A stretch of 64,000 nucleotides of DNA from Metopolophium dirhodum (lineage: Eukaryota > Arthropoda > Insecta > Hemiptera > Aphididae). The position numbers and the translations under genes were made by a program. Location: assembly GCF_019925205.1 (NCBI RefSeq), contig NC_083560.1, positions 126,453,062 to 126,517,061 of the forward strand, written 5' to 3'. Below the pieces are notes generated by a model, which was given only the letters and a program-made list of their open reading frames with translations, did not search any database and was not told the DNA's origin. Positions 33,975 to 48,480 of the stretch are shown here, in pieces. Each line of letters opens with the position of its first letter. Within the stretch, counting starts at the first letter, position 1.

Positions 33975-34535
33975 GAAGTCCAAAAGTTTTCCGGGCCAAG
34001 GGGCAAGCTTGTTTTTCAGGGCCCCCAAAACATCATGACACGGTATGATAAAAATATTACAGAGTCAAAGTCAAAATTCACAGATATTTGTAAGATGTTA
34101 GCAAATTTCACCTACCTATAAGGTCATTAATATAATAACACTAATAAGTAGTATAATAATTATAGTAATAGCGTCCGACTCTGGTACGCGTTGATACTTG
34201 CAATAACGAATTCCTACGAAGAAATTTGGATATTTTTATCATTAATCTTCGCATCAAAACACCGCGACAATAATAAATTACTAACGTAGCCTGTTTATGT
34301 AATTTACCTCATTCACGAAATGATATTGTCTTATTGAAATTTCATAAAGAAGGTTTTAGCAATGATAGTTTATTGTAACGCCGAGTAGTCCTAATAATAA
34401 TATAAGTAGGTACCAGCTATTGTATTATCTGACTAACACACAAATCCATCGAGAATATTTTAGGGGACCCCTAAATTGTCTTAAAATGGGGCCCGGGGCA
34501 ATATTGTCACGTTCCACTTCGAATTTGGACGGCCC
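33975..34535 (+). repeat. Decayed repeat ending GGACGGCCCTG
   Basis: GGGCCAAGGGGCAAGC and CAGGGCCCCCAAAAC at the left, and TAGGGGACCCCTAAATTG, AAATGGGGCCCGGGGCAA and TTGGACGGCCCTG at the right, are words of a dispersed aphid element whose copies end in GGACGGCCCTG. The interior is A+T-rich. The left boundary is uncertain. Confidence 0.4.
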
Positions 34536-35555
34536 TGTGCTCGACGGGTACGAAGACGAGCATGTACTATAGGTTCCATAAAATAATATTACGAAAATAA
34601 TATATTGGTATAATATTTATGGTTTTAACGGGGCTCTGCCGTAAAACTGGAACCAGGACTTGTGTTACAGCGGTTATAAACGCGAAATATTTGTGTGAAC
34701 GGTTACAGTTCAGATCGAATCGTTGTTCACGAAACGCGATGACGGAAAAACAATACAAGAATGATTGGCAAACGACGCTTTCTTTTCGCGAGTGTACGTC
34801 CTATGATATTGTAACGCCGCTTTTTCGGTGAAATAAAATCCGTGTCGAATTCGCTCCGTTCTTCGCGTCAGCGACACAACACTATACTACGGCCATAGTT
34901 GTACGCCGGTCGTTGTATTATTTATTATTATTATTATTATTATGACTATTTCGGTCGTAATATTTTAATTGTTGTTTTTTTTCCGCGTTGCTTTCGAAAG
35001 ATTTCATGCAGTGGCGACGGCTTCGACGGTTACCGCAAAATATAACGACGCAGATCGTACGATATAGGTATAATATTATAATACTGGGCATAATAAGTAC
35101 CTACCTACGTCATAATACTCTATGTATACATACGAAATACAATTGCGCGCGTTACTAAACAACTATAGGCGAACGACAATACGTCGAGCGCGTGCTATTT
35201 CGTAAAAATAATATCAATGTAAAACGATTGAAAACCCACGACTCTGCGCGTATGAGCGGAAAAATTATCACAACAAAGGCCTTTCCCCCTAGGGCGGCGG
35301 CCGTATATAATATAATATATATATTATATTGTTATTTTCGTAGGTATTGTGTACACCGACATAAAACGACACACGAGCACATCGAGAACACCTACCACGT
35401 GCGTTTTGGTCGTATAAGACATTGTAAAGACATTTCCAAGAGGGACGACAGCGACCGGGTAGAAGGTTATAATATTATATAGAGGGACGGCTGGCGGCGT
35501 CGGTCACGTATCACGCGTCCGCTTTTATCCCCTTTGATTTATATTTATCGTATTT

Positions 35556-35584
35556 CTCTTCTTCTTCTTCTTCTTCTTCTTCTT
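35556..35584 (+). repeat. CTT trinucleotide microsatellite
   Basis: About nine CTT units, followed by ATT units. Confidence 0.9.
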
Positions 35585-37361
35585 ATTATTATTATTCTTC
35601 TGTTTAGGTCCCTCAACTATTCCGGGTGACTATTGTTTGTGCAACACAATAGGATTATATTCGGTTTTATACTGATGAACGTGCGATCGCAACACGAGAG
35701 TAGAGACTAGAGAGTATAAGAGCTGCACAGCGGTAGGGAAATGTGTAGGGAAACCGAGGGAAACATAATATAACCGTGTCGGAAACGCCGAAAATAGTTT
35801 TTAAGAAGAAATAATAAATATTATACATAAAAATTCTAGCTGTACAGCTAAAAGCCAGTCGCTGACAAACGAACAGCCGATACAGACTACAAGAAAATAA
35901 CAACATTTTATGGTAAACATTTTTTTACATCGCTAACACGTGTCTGAAATACGCGCCGCCGTGAATCCTTATAAATAGTGAATCGATAACAATATAGATA
36001 AACAGTTTTCTGTATGAAAAGACGAAAACGATGAAATATATATTAATTAAGTGTAAATTCCGTCCCCATTATATGCGTGCGCATCGCGTTTATACAAGTC
36101 ATACGACTTGGTGAGTTATTTTAATTTTAGGTGGTGTTACTAAATACTATTTTGTATCATTAAAACATTTTTTTTTTTTTTTAAACGTTCTGCCTTCTAC
36201 GTCATAGCAAACAAATTGTTATGTTTGAACCGTAACCGTTTAACGTATAATCTCATATTGTTTATGTCACACGAACCGATAATGCGACTAAAAATAATTG
36301 TAGACTCTACGTCGTAAATTATGAATGATGTTAACTATCGAATAGGTAGGTAAATGTACGATATCGACCTCGTTATGAACGCTAGCATTTATGTTTATTA
36401 AATCTAACGGAGGCGACAAATTATAATTACGAAGTATAAATGTCAAATAATTTGTGAAATAAAATACAAGGATTTATGTTTGTACCTATACGGTTAGTTA
36501 TAGTATTATAATAATATAGCGTATGATTTTTTCGTATCTTTTGTTTGATAAGTTTAACATGTATATTTTGTTTTGTTTCTAAATTAACCGTCGGGATTTA
36601 GAATGATATTTAATTTGAAGATCAAGTTTAGTTTCGAAAATGACACAGTGGTAATTTGATATATTATAAGCGGCGCGTTTGCCACGGTGACATTTAATTT
36701 GAACGCACTTCAACATAGCTAGCGTGGCAGTCGAGGTGGACATTTTCGTTTTTGTAGGGTGACTATACATATTATATATGTTTCATATTATATTATTAAT
36801 ATGTGACGACCATAAATCAAACGTCTGATGACAAAAAATGGCGGTCAAGTATAACGGCTTATATACCTTCGACCCGCGCACGCACATTGCAAAATATTTA
36901 TACACATCTATACTATATAGGGATGACTGCAGCCGGCTGCGTGTCTTATGTATAATATGTATACCGTGTAACAGTATGTGTGTTTCGTACCCATTTGATA
37001 AATTATTGTGCAGCAGTGAACCGAGCCAGAAATAATGGTAATAATAATAATAATAATAACTCGCGTTCGTCGGACGTTTTCGTGACGATAAAAATTCAAT
37101 ATTAAAAAGCTTTTTGCCAGCGAAAGGGATATAGATTCGATACCGCAGAGGCACAGCACAAATACATTATGCACGTATAGTACCAGGGTTCATTGTTGTT
37201 TAGTAACGTGTAAGCCCGGGATAAAATTTTAATTAACTTTAGGGAAATTCTGGAAGCAGGACGGCTGCAGTGCGCGTGCTAACCAGAGGAAAAAAAACCG
37301 CACGAACATAATATTATAATGTACATTATATACATATTATAACTATGCCGAACTCACCACA

Positions 37362-37389
37362 GCAGCAGTATATATATATATACTGCTGC
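37362..37389. repeat. Perfect 28-bp palindrome
   Basis: GCAGCAGTA, ten bases of TA repeat, then TACTGCTGC: the whole 28 bases equal their reverse complement, so the site could extrude as a cruciform. Confidence 0.9.
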
Positions 37390-40300
37390 AGTTTGCCGTG
37401 TACACCACAATTTATAGTTCCACAAACTTTCTGGAAAAAAAAATTACGAGATAAAAACGGTCAACCGGCTTTTATGAAAAAGTTGAGCACATCAAACGAA
37501 TTGTTCGGAATAGAATTAAACACGAGTTGGTGACTTGCCCGAAGGGATTACACAGGAATGCCGGACGCATTCACCGGGGTGCATAGCGTAGCAATAAAAA
37601 AGGAGGGAAAAAATGCGATTTTAATTAACTACCTCTGAAAAAATAATAATAAAAAATCAACAATGATAATATTATTTTTTTTTGCCATACGCCACTTGTG
37701 TATATCGATTAAACAAGGTTGCGATATTCGGCATGCACGCACAAAAGATAATATTTAAAATTACCGTTTTCCAGGACATATTGCGTGTGCGATTCGACCC
37801 TCCTGCAGGGTACCTATAACGTCTAAAATACGCATTGTACCTAACGGTTTTTTCTCTGTCAAGTCCGAGTGAATCTCAATATAGTGTGTCGGCTGCACGC
37901 ATGCGCATATGCGGATGAAAAAAATATAATATTGATGGTCAGTAATGTATGATATTTGCTGATCGATTTGAAAATGCATTCCGTAGCAATGACTGTTATT
38001 AAAATTAAAATAAAAAAAACGGAATTATTGTCATTAATTAATGTCGAATACAATGGAAAACTATTAAATTTCCTCTGCCCTTCATTTGTTTGTAGCTTTT
38101 TGTCAGACGTGTAAAATGCGAGCGAACGTTTTAATTACTTTGTGGGACTGACTGTCACTGTGACCCAGAAAAAAATGACAAAAGCCATTCTGTCCACCCG
38201 AAAAAATAACGAAAAGAGAAAGAAAGAATAAAAATTCGATAAAGTGTCACATTTTAAATCATACATACTTGACCCTCGGTCATTATCCCATAGTCTACAC
38301 CCACTATAAAGGCTTAAAATATTTTCGTTTATAAGTTTCCCAACATGTTATTTTATCGTGACAAAAAACAACTTTTAATAATATCATTCAATTTAACACA
38401 TACGTTTAAGGTTTAACAAAACATGTTCTCAAAAATGCCATGCCGGTAACGTTATTAGTTAATAGGTACCTATTGAGTATTATGAGCTTAAAAACTTACT
38501 ATTATAATATCATGTCAGGCGTAGCAGAATAATATTTTAAGTCATCAGGACAATATAATCGGACCAAAAACATTTTTTTTTTTATTTACTAACTAATATG
38601 ACGATCATTATTTCAATAAATGTGATTGACATCTATGATTATTAGTGTTCACTAATTAAAATCATGGAGTTATTTTGATGAACATTTATAACTAGAAATT
38701 CAATTGATAACCGAAATTACAAAACAATACTTTACGGAAGTTTGAACAAAGCAAATATTGATCGACAGAGAAAAATATTATATCCTAATAAATATTTGTT
38801 TAAAAAACAAAAAAAAATAAGTCAAATAAATAGTAATACATTGTTTACGTAAAATGTATAAATAGAATTTATATTGTGTTTATTTGTGTTTAATTTAATA
38901 TTATTTTCTATCAGAACTAATAATATATCTCAATATATAGCATCTAGTTTAATACCACGCATTAAAATGGAACTTTGATTCACAAGTTGTGCTCCTTGTA
39001 TTAAAAAGATCAATGACATAAAATATAAAATAACATTTAAAATGTAACAATTCGATACCTACTTATAAATTATAATATTATTACGTATTAGGAACTGATT
39101 ATAATAATAAGCGACGACCTCTGCAGTAATAGACTTCGTTATCTTGGTATATAGTAATAAAAATATTTAAATTGCTTTAAAAATCAATAGGTAGATAAAT
39201 TCTAGCTGGCCCGTAATATGAAAGATAAAAGTACATTTTTAGTTTTTTGTAAATTTGTGATTGATTTTTATAGAGAACACCGTAATAATTTTTTTTTGAA
39301 CGAATTTACTTATTCGGCGTTAGTCGACTTCCATAAAGCCTCGCCTAACCTGTATAACCGACGTTCAAACGCGGGAAATATACCCATAAAACTTCATGAT
39401 ATAACGATAAAATATTATGTTATAAAAATGTCTACGTTTTTTCTACCCCCAAAGTAAGCCACTAACTCTAAACTACAATCAAATATGGATGATGGGATTT
39501 TAAACGGGAGTCGTTTATCCTTATATTCACAGACATCAAACTTCCATGCGCTCCGGGTAAGTTTCATAAAAAAACTTTGGAAATCCGTTTATGCCTTTTT
39601 TTCGGCTTAAATATTGTTCCGGCGATGTCAGAGGGACGCCGTGGCGAGAAGACGCAAGTAGGGTGCTAGGGGGATATAATATCGTATAATGCAGTGCAGC
39701 ATAGGTACCTCCTCATATACAATACAACTCGATTTTCGATGCGGTATAGAAATTAATTCTGGAAAAGGCGCAGCTGCGACGAATGATAATTATCGACACC
39801 GTTAACAACCGTTCGGTCTAACCGTCGTTGCCAAGATAAATTAATTCGTGGCCGGACGCATTAGAAAACAAAATGCCATAATAGGCGAGCGAAATTAAAC
39901 GCGTGCGGATTAATTTATACAAAGCGATGTGTATCATTATTGGAACGTTCAACAATATAATAATATAATGTGTAAGGTCACTAGGTTGATTGGATCAATG
40001 ATCTCGCATGGCAATAACAATATTGTAATATTGTCGTACACTCATACCGTCTACACACACTTGCTATAATAATGTAGTTTAAAATAAAAATAAACGTTTG
40101 AATTGACTATGTAATATTAATATGATGCGTAATACGATGGTGACCAGCACGGCAGCTCCAAACGATTATCTTATCTTTTAATTTTGAATAGTATTATTAT
40201 CTTAAAATCGGGCGAGCGTGTACAATATATTGTATAATGCGCGTTGTTCACTCGTACGTCATAATAATATTGTCAATTGTCATACTGTACAGGAAATGTT

Positions 40301-41068
40301 ATCGAAAAAAATTTACAGCTCAACAATAATTATTGTTATTTTATAATCTGATAAAATGACATTGTTAGCTGGCAATTATAACTGAAAATATGCCAAATAA
40401 TAGTTTTTAATATAATAATAATAATATGCGACCACAATGATTTTTTTTATCTTAGACCTGTAAAATGTTATCCACGTTAAGACTTACCTAAATCGTATCA
40501 CCAGTGACCTACAACCATTATATAACTAAAAGGGATCTCGAGGATATACGGTCACTCGGGGAATACGTAATTTCGTTTGAAATTGTATATTATATATATA
40601 TATATATAAACCAAAAATATCGTCGTAGAAGTATGGCTGCGGAGAAGGGGTTCGCAATATAATTTATTATAAAAAAATAATATACATAGTTGTTGCAATC
40701 ATTGTGTGATTTTTCATCACCGAAATAATATTATCTTTTTACACTTTTCAATTTTGACTATACCTATATTTTGAATTTCGATGTGCGAAATGTGCTTCGT
40801 AGGAGGAGGAGGAGGAGGAGAAAGTATCACTCCCGAGCCCAAAGTTCGTTGTTCGATCACCGCGGGGTGTGACATTAGTGTCAATAATTTTGATGGAACA
40901 TTTTTATGATCGTTATAGTATAACACGTGGTTCGAACCTAAGTGTGAAATGACGTGTAAAGGAGAACCGCGAAATTGGGACGCCGGCAGCATTATAATAA
41001 CGACAATAACAACTACAACTGCAATACAAGTAACAACTACAACGATATCAAAAGCCAGGAATACTTAC

Positions 41069-41164
41069 GACGAACGAAACGGCCATGTCGATCTTGGGGT
41101 CCTGCAGGTCGGAAACGGCAGCGGGCGCAGAGTGTGACGAGGTGGAGTCGTCGTCGAGGACCAT
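41069..41164 (-). CDS. Candidate alternative first coding exon B
   Basis: On the minus strand ATG (41164-41162) opens 32 codons that end exactly at a consensus donor, TTCGTC|GTAAGT (GT at 41068-41067), in phase 0. The peptide starts MVLDDDSTSSHSAPAAVSD and ends DPKIDMAVSFV: a low-complexity acidic/Ser start followed by a more hydrophobic end. Codons are G+C-rich (GAC, TCC, CAG, AAG, ATC), unlike the surrounding DNA. The upstream leader contains a CGT-type repeat (41209-41246 on the plus strand) and no TATA box is obvious. It fits in phase to the exon at 27205-27059. Longer frames in other phases here (41037-41402, 41065-41307) are shadows that translate the repeat as Arg or Thr runs. The protein family is not recognised. 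Confidence 0.5.
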
Positions 41165-41208
41165 CGCCGCCGCACCGGGACCGGTACGGCACACGCGAGC
41201 CAAATGAA

Positions 41209-41246
<38 letters not shown>
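41209..41246 (+). repeat. CGT trinucleotide microsatellite in the 5' leader
   Basis: About twelve CGT units, lying 45-82 bases upstream of the minus-strand ATG of exon B. It is CpG-rich and probably untranslated. Confidence 0.9.
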
Positions 41247-44200
41247 GTCGGCCGAGTGTGGGGCGCGAGTGCCGCCGAGTGGAGAGAGAACGGAACGGCT
41301 GTAACACAGAATAGAATAAAATAAATAATAATATAATTTAATACAGCGCGCGCGAGTCAACGCTAGCGCTGCAACCGGTGGCTCGTCGAGACGACGACGC
41401 AAAGAGGGTTGATGGAAAATACGGTTTTGCTTTTGATGATAATAATGATGGTACGATTATCACGGCCAATTTATAATATTATTTTAACGTTAACGTTCGA
41501 CATTTTTATCGCGTACATTTCGACGGTCACATTTGCATTTCGGTTGGTCGACCTATCGCGTTCATAAATTTAGCATCGGGAGTCGCGTGGAACAATACAC
41601 GTCTGCGGTTATAATATTATTGTCATTGTGTCGCTATTCCGTCGCTATTATCAAATTAATATACACTAGCGGGGACAGGGACGGATAGTGACTCGGTCGC
41701 GGTAATTTTATTATTGCGATATTGTTATAATTATAATTATTATCATCATCATCATCGTCATTATTATTAATATTATTTATGCGGTGGTTTTTGTACGCGG
41801 TATTTAGCAGAACAATGGGCGGTTTATTGTAATACAGAGGCATTTCGCGGTCAGACTTTGCCTAGTTCAGAGTTATTCGGTTGACGGTTCTCGCGTTGCA
41901 CTCCTGAAGTGGCGAAGTCCGACGTTTGTCCGGAAACTTATAAATACCAGTCATAATCATAATTATGATATTATTATTATGTCATTATATAAGCGCCATA
42001 ACCGCGACCTTAAAATATCTCACTAATTACTGTACTGACAGCTCACTACGCCCTGTATATTATTTTAGACTTGTGCGCCGTCCTTTAAACAGCTCCTCTC
42101 AAAAAAAAAAAAAATGTTAATTCTGTCAATTATAAACAAAACACAAATAAGTGATATCTTATTTTTGTATTAGGTGAAAACATGAAATTTATCGGCAGTT
42201 AACTTTTAAAATTACGAGCCTTATGGACCTGAAATATTTAAAACACTGGCAAGATAAAAACGTGATTTTTTTTTCTGTTTCTAGGAATCTAGTTTAGTTA
42301 ATGAGTTGCCTCTTTTTATGTCGGGCATTCCCCTCGGACATCACATAAAAATAATAATGTCTTCTGGTTTTATTATAGTGACAATAGTATTGTTACATTA
42401 TAACTGAAGCTTAACTAAACAATATTAAAGTACATTTAAGTCGTTTACAGTCGATTTTTTTATAACATAGTATATTATTATGTCTTACGGCGATAAAAAA
42501 ATTTACCTATTTGTTGAAAATCAGTACGTTAAGAGAAATTTAGTAAATTTTAGTTCCGATCTGATCACTATAAATTAATCGCCTTACTTATGTAAAATTG
42601 CTACTGCCCGCTCAAAATCGATAAGTGTGGTCATATTTTAAATTCAATAATTTTATCATACACACCAATCTATACTAAAGTCATTTTTCCGGCGGTAATC
42701 CGTAGACTGTAGTAAAAACTAAAAACTGAACACTTTTTATTTGCTATGTTTTGTCCAATATGCATAATATTATATAATGAATAAAAATCATCTGAACGAA
42801 AGAATACTTTGTTTGGTAGTTTTTCAAATGAAAATTTGAATGTTAAAATTATTTTCAAATAAACAAATTGTACTTTATTGGTAGGTACTTATATTTTATG
42901 AGCCACTATAACTCGTTTGTAAATCTATAGCGGTACCTACACAAATACAAGGTATAATATAACATAACCCACGGAAATTTTTGGAAAATGATTGCGGGTG
43001 ATAAACCGGGGTTGGTGACTGTATGTTGTATGTACCCATCTCGAATCCTAAATAATAATATTAAGCAACTGCACGTATGCAATATCGATATTGCAATGGG
43101 TATTTTATGTTAATTCGAGATGATAATGTTAGATGCATATTATAATATTATTGCCCCTGTATACATCCCACAGCGCTTGATAATTTAAGACGAATTTAAT
43201 AGAATTTATGACGTCTAAAAATATTATAAGCTATCATAGTTCATTTAATTTTTTTTTTATTATTAATTTTGTGTCACATTTGAATTTCATTTCATTTACG
43301 TATAACTGTTACATAAAAATTAAGAAAAAAATTATTTTCATTGGCATTATCTAAGTTATGTAATAAAATATTAATAATACAATATTTGACTTATTTGTAC
43401 ACGAGAAATGAGACACGGATGTATCTATATTCCATACACAATACACATCCTATGATCATTATTCCGACGGAATTGACAACCGGTTGTACATTTATCAAAA
43501 TATTAGGTATTAGATTTTGATTTCTGGACATACTTAACCATTTAATATAATATATATTTTGGATAAAATACCGTCACGGATGATGTATTGATACATATTT
43601 CTGTTCTTTGTATTTAAATTTCTATTTCAAGGCTGATTTCAGAATCTGATTAATATTTTCTCGCTAAATAATATGGTTATTGAAAACAATTAGCAATTGC
43701 CACTAATTGCTAAACAATTGTCATTAAACGATTAAATGGGTATAATTATATGATAATATTTTGTTTTTAGCTTTTATACATATTATAATGTATTATTAAT
43801 AGGTACTATAACAATACAAATCGATATAATTCAAGTTCGATTCATTATAATAATATCATATTAATTATATTGTAATTTACATACAGTTTTAAATTCGAAA
43901 TTTTGTAATTAAAAAATAATACTATAGTTGATTGTTTTATAATAATTATAACGCCGTGTTTACTGTTTGATTAGCATGGAAAGATATTTTACAAAACGTT
44001 TATACACGAAGTTTAAATTACCATATTTTGTTTATTTTTTAGAATAACAATTAAATGCCTTCAAAACCGTAAAATGTATAAACATTTGAATTAAGCCCTG
44101 TGATAGGTACTTATGTAAATCGTGAACACGTTTTCTCAAATATTGTATTAAGTTTTATATTTGTTTAAGTGTAGTTACAAAAAGTTGGGCAAGTTTAATG

Positions 44201-45654
44201 CCGAGTGTAACTGTACTTTAAACTTTAAACATTGTCTTATGTATATAGTTATAAATTGGTTTTACTTTTAAGAACGACCCATAACGTAGGTAAGTATACA
44301 ATTTTTCGTTATTTTGTCGGATCATTAATGTAGATTTTGCCAATAAACATCAATTAATATTTTGATAACATTTTTATTTTAATTTTATTTTATCAATAAC
44401 TACGGTTTCTGTCGTAAATTGGTTATTATATAATGTATTATACATGGATATACTATAGGTAATCGTGATAGCGTTGACCGTTGTAGTTTATTTTCATGTC
44501 ACATTTTTTCGTATTGACGTTTTCGTTATGTTGCTTTAATAAAACTATCGGTTTTGTTAGATACATATTATAATTATTTTTCGTAGCTTCTATAATAGTT
44601 CTTTACGAGTTTTGTGAGCTCTTGTAATGATTAGCAAACTGCTTTCAGTTGGTGTCGAGATGGACAAATAAAAAAATTCTATATTATGCGAATACCGTAT
44701 ATAGATCATAACTTTCCAGGTGGAATTTTGTACCAAACCCGCAGAACTAGTATAATGAGAAATTTTATTAAAATTATTTCGTATGCGTAAACGTTTTTTA
44801 ATATAAATATCTACTACATAGTATATACATAATATATAAATAACTTTTTCACTGGTCGACATTTAGGAGGTAGTGGAATCGTAGAGGGAGGAAAATGTAT
44901 GGAGGGTGATCCTGGAAATAATACAATTACAAAATGATTGTAAAGTAGAATGTTTAAAAGACAAAAGAAAAGAATGTTAATTCAAAATCCAAGTCTTGAC
45001 ATTTACAGTAATAAGATATTTAAATAAAAAACTGATAACAAAATTATAATAGTGGTACATTATATTATTATGTTATTTAATTTAGTGAATTCTTGTAGCT
45101 GCCACTGAAATATGTGTTTAATCGTCGTTTGTTAAAAGAAAATATAAAAAATGAATATAAAAACTGAAAATATGGTAGGGGAGCAGTATCTGTTCGTACT
45201 GGTTGATAAAATGCTAAACGCGGCCCACTTTTTTTATATTATATTGTACATCATTTTATATTATAATACACTTTACTCAGTAGTCAGTACTCGATATACT
45301 ATAGAGAGCACCCCTCCATAATATGGAATTTACTATAGTGACACACTACATATTATTATGTATTATAATAATATATACCTACTATTTTATATTGTACATA
45401 ATATTTTGTATGTCTCATAATAGTATAATGTTATAATATGTGCCGCCAAGGTCTAAACAATTGACTACATGCGGGTGACGGAAGATTAAACTTTTATTCG
45501 GGAGACCGTTCATTATAATAATAAGGGCGTCGGCCGTTTGAGCACGGGTGACTTTTTTACCCTAAAATGGTAACATAGGTCATATTATAAGCTCACTTTT
45601 TTAGAATATTTGAGAACAGATACCTTTTTTACCTTAGAAATACGCTATGTAGGT

Positions 45655-45763
45655 CAGCGGTAATTTCCAACTTGAGATTATTAGGTCAAGTGGTATACTC
45701 ACGTGAAAAATTTCAAAATGTGTGAGTGGTACTTGCAGGATGCAAAAAGGTTGGAAACCGCTG
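45655..45763. mobile_element. 109-bp hAT-like MITE
   Basis: The ends CAGCGGTAATTTCCAACTTGAG and AAAAAGGTTGGAAACCGCTG are inverted, and they match the CAGNGGTTCCCAACCT terminus common in hAT elements. The flanks ATGTAGGT and ATTTAAGG agree at five of eight bases, a possible decayed 8-bp duplication. Non-coding. Confidence 0.6.
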
Positions 45764-48270
45764 ATTTAAGGCAATTTGAGCATGGATTCTTAGTGGTTAT
45801 TTTTGTAAGACGAAGATTGATTTTTAAAGGAAAAATAATCATTTCCTTCACTTATTTCTGTTTGTAATTAATAACAAACGAAATTAATTTTTTAATTTTT
45901 GAATAAAAATGATTAGAAGGGGTTTTTCGTTTAAAAGTTTTAATTTAAACGATACTAGTATCCATAATCAATTGAAAACTTTTTCATGTTACTAAATATT
46001 ATTTTTTTTCATTTCCATTACGATCAAAAGAAGCTATAACAACAATGGAAACGTTTAAACTAATAAACAGTTTAGTTACTGAACGAGTTATAAAACGTAT
46101 GTTCACAATGTGCAATATAAAAAAATATAATAAAGTACTGGAAATAAAACGCTATATAATATAATATATATTATAAACCATAATTCGAATATTTTTATGA
46201 TCGATTTAATTTGGCCCGTGGAACTTATCTACTTGAATAAAACAACTACTCGACGTAGCGTTCTCAATTGATCATTGCAATAAATTGCGCTCACAATATC
46301 ATTATCATGACTTATTTTCTACGATAATTTTTTTTTAATCTAAACATGCTCAAACGTCTGACTCCCAACAGTATAATATACATAAATCATACAGGTACTA
46401 TTGTAATTGTTGCACACATATTATAGGGGTGCGCCTTTCCTGAGAGCTGAAATTTTTTTTAAATACAAGGCAATCTTATATTATTGTCTAGAATCATGAC
46501 TGATATCAATAAATTGTCTTAAAAAATATTGCGATAACAATCGACAAAGATCGTGTTTCCGAAAATTCTGCCCCCCTGTCAGCAAAGTCTGCGAAGGTCG
46601 CAAATACATTATAATAATACAATATGTTTATATTACGTGATATACGATACAGGCATACAGGTATGTTTAGATGTACAATAATATAGTACGCCTATAATAA
46701 TAATACCTGTATATAGTTAGGTATTCGTTTCGGGTGTATTCTGCGCAAAAAGAGGGAATATCGCATCCCCCCGCCGTATATAGCATATTATAGAGTTAGT
46801 ATACCATCACCCGCCCGGCCTTATATAATATATATTTTATATATACCTACCCCTAAGTTGTGTATTATGTACGTTTTTCCACTGCAGGCCAAAGCAATTT
46901 ACTTACCACCCGCACGCGCCGCACGTCGACGTTTACCGCCGTAATGTATGGTATATACACGCCGCACGTTCGTTTAAAACTTATATACACTTCTCTAGGA
47001 AAAAAAAATTGTTTTCCATTTCATACAAATTTTGTTAGTGCACTCGATCGTTACGCGTTTCTTTTTTATTATTATTTATTTAAGTGGTCGGCCGCATTAC
47101 CCGCGTCACCCTTTGGCCATAAAACGCGCGAGCTCTGCGGGTTCGTCTGCCGAAATTCAATTTCGGTTATTACCGGCTCGGATAATAATATACCTGCCTA
47201 CCAAACCACTGGTCGATGTTTGCCTGATTTGCTACAGAACGTTCGAAAACCAAAACGCGGCCACGAACCACATTATTAATATTAAACAGTTCAAAAGACC
47301 GATTAATCGTCGTAATTATACACACGAATCGAGTGATATTATATTGAATCGATTACGATTAGGCCAATATATACATAATATACAATCAGTAAGTTGTCGA
47401 TAAAAACCATATTATATTATTATACAGTTCAAAGGCGATAATCATTACGAATCGCTTATTTGAATAATTCCATATCATATACAGCCCGCGGACGAGTTAA
47501 CCGACAATACCTAATAATATTGTGTTATATTATACAATAAATACGATAGTAATGAGTTCGAATGTGGTTCGATAGTAAAAACGTGTAATGTGAATAATTC
47601 GTTGAATTAATATTGTCTGCGCTGTGAAGGAGTATAATAATTACTGTGTACTGTTTGGATTTTGAATTTCAGTGGAAATCGTGCACAATAATCGGAATTT
47701 CGGGAGATAATAATATTATATTATAATAACGATGACGAGACTAAAGATGCACCGGACTGTTTGAACCGCATTGGTTTGGCATTGTGTCCGAGTTATCTTA
47801 TCAAATGTTTAAAATTAATATAGCCTGCGTCAATAATATTATAATGACGCTCTTTCTATCGTTATTATTATTTGTATTTTAATCGTATATAATAATATAA
47901 CACTTAAAACATTCGTAAAATAATATCTATATGCCTATAAGGAGAAGGAATATTAATATTTTATAATATTGTCCGTAGTCGTCCATGTTCGGATGTTCCA
48001 CCAATAATGTCTGGAAAATGTTTCAAGAAAACGGTAACCAGCCTTGTTTTTTTGTGGAAGAAAACGGACATTGAAGGACAATGGAAAACCTATTGTTTTT
48101 AGAGGAAAATGGACGCGCCCATTATATTATTATAACTCAGAGAACGATCTGTTAATTGTTTGAGATTGCTGCCAAGCTTATATATTGCGTTATTTCTGGA
48201 ATCAGTTTTTAGCTACCTAATAACCAATAAGTAATAACACCGAAGCCGGTAGGTATATTTAACGGCCTAT

Positions 48271-48480
48271 TACTAGCGCCTCGCAATCGCTGTTCGAGCT
48301 GGTGATAATAATATGCCTGTCGGTGATAAGACCTGCAATATAATGGAAGCGGAAAATCAAAAAAAAAAAGAAAAAGATAAGGTTAAGCGCGGACCACGCG
48401 TGGAATATTTCAAACACTTTCTCAGAGACGGCGGCGGTTGCGTTAAAATAAAAATATAACAACAAAATACGACATAGCAG
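48271..48480 (+). repeat. Direct duplication, copy A
   Basis: CGCTGTTCGAG, CCTGTCGGTGATAA, CTGCAATA, a poly(A)-rich block, CGCGTGGAATATTT, AGACGGCGG and AAAATATAACAAC occur in the same order 368 bases downstream. The similarity looks like 70-75% by eye. Confidence 0.8.

Larger units (their letters stand above)
27206..41068 (-). other. Putative 13.9-kb intron
   Basis: CpG-richer than the left half, with many AATATTATAATATT words and little recognisable transposon sequence. It holds the microsatellites, palindrome, candidate TATA site and repeat remnant listed separately. Open frames (for example 28591-29010, 35192-35482, 36783-37154, 39218-39457) lack domains and mostly overlap frames on the other strand. 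I found no exon that I trust apart from the weak candidate at 37765-37822. Confidence 0.4.

Noticed and set aside
39218..39457. 79-codon plus-strand ORF
   Set aside because: Composition is partly protein-like, but there is no domain, splice site or poly(A) context; insufficient support.
40920..40940. GGTTCGAACC resembling a tRNA B box
   Set aside because: No matching A box or cloverleaf around it.
41037..41402. ORFs with long Arg or Thr runs around 41.2 kb
   Set aside because: Shadow frames of the CGT repeat; the supported frame starts at 41164 and ends at a consensus donor.
46860..47279. 139-codon plus-strand ORF and an overlapping 123-codon ORF with CLICYRTFENQNAATNH
   Set aside because: The single C..C....H-like pattern suggested a zinc finger, but spacing and the second His are not convincing and the two frames compete; more likely CpG-rich non-coding DNA.
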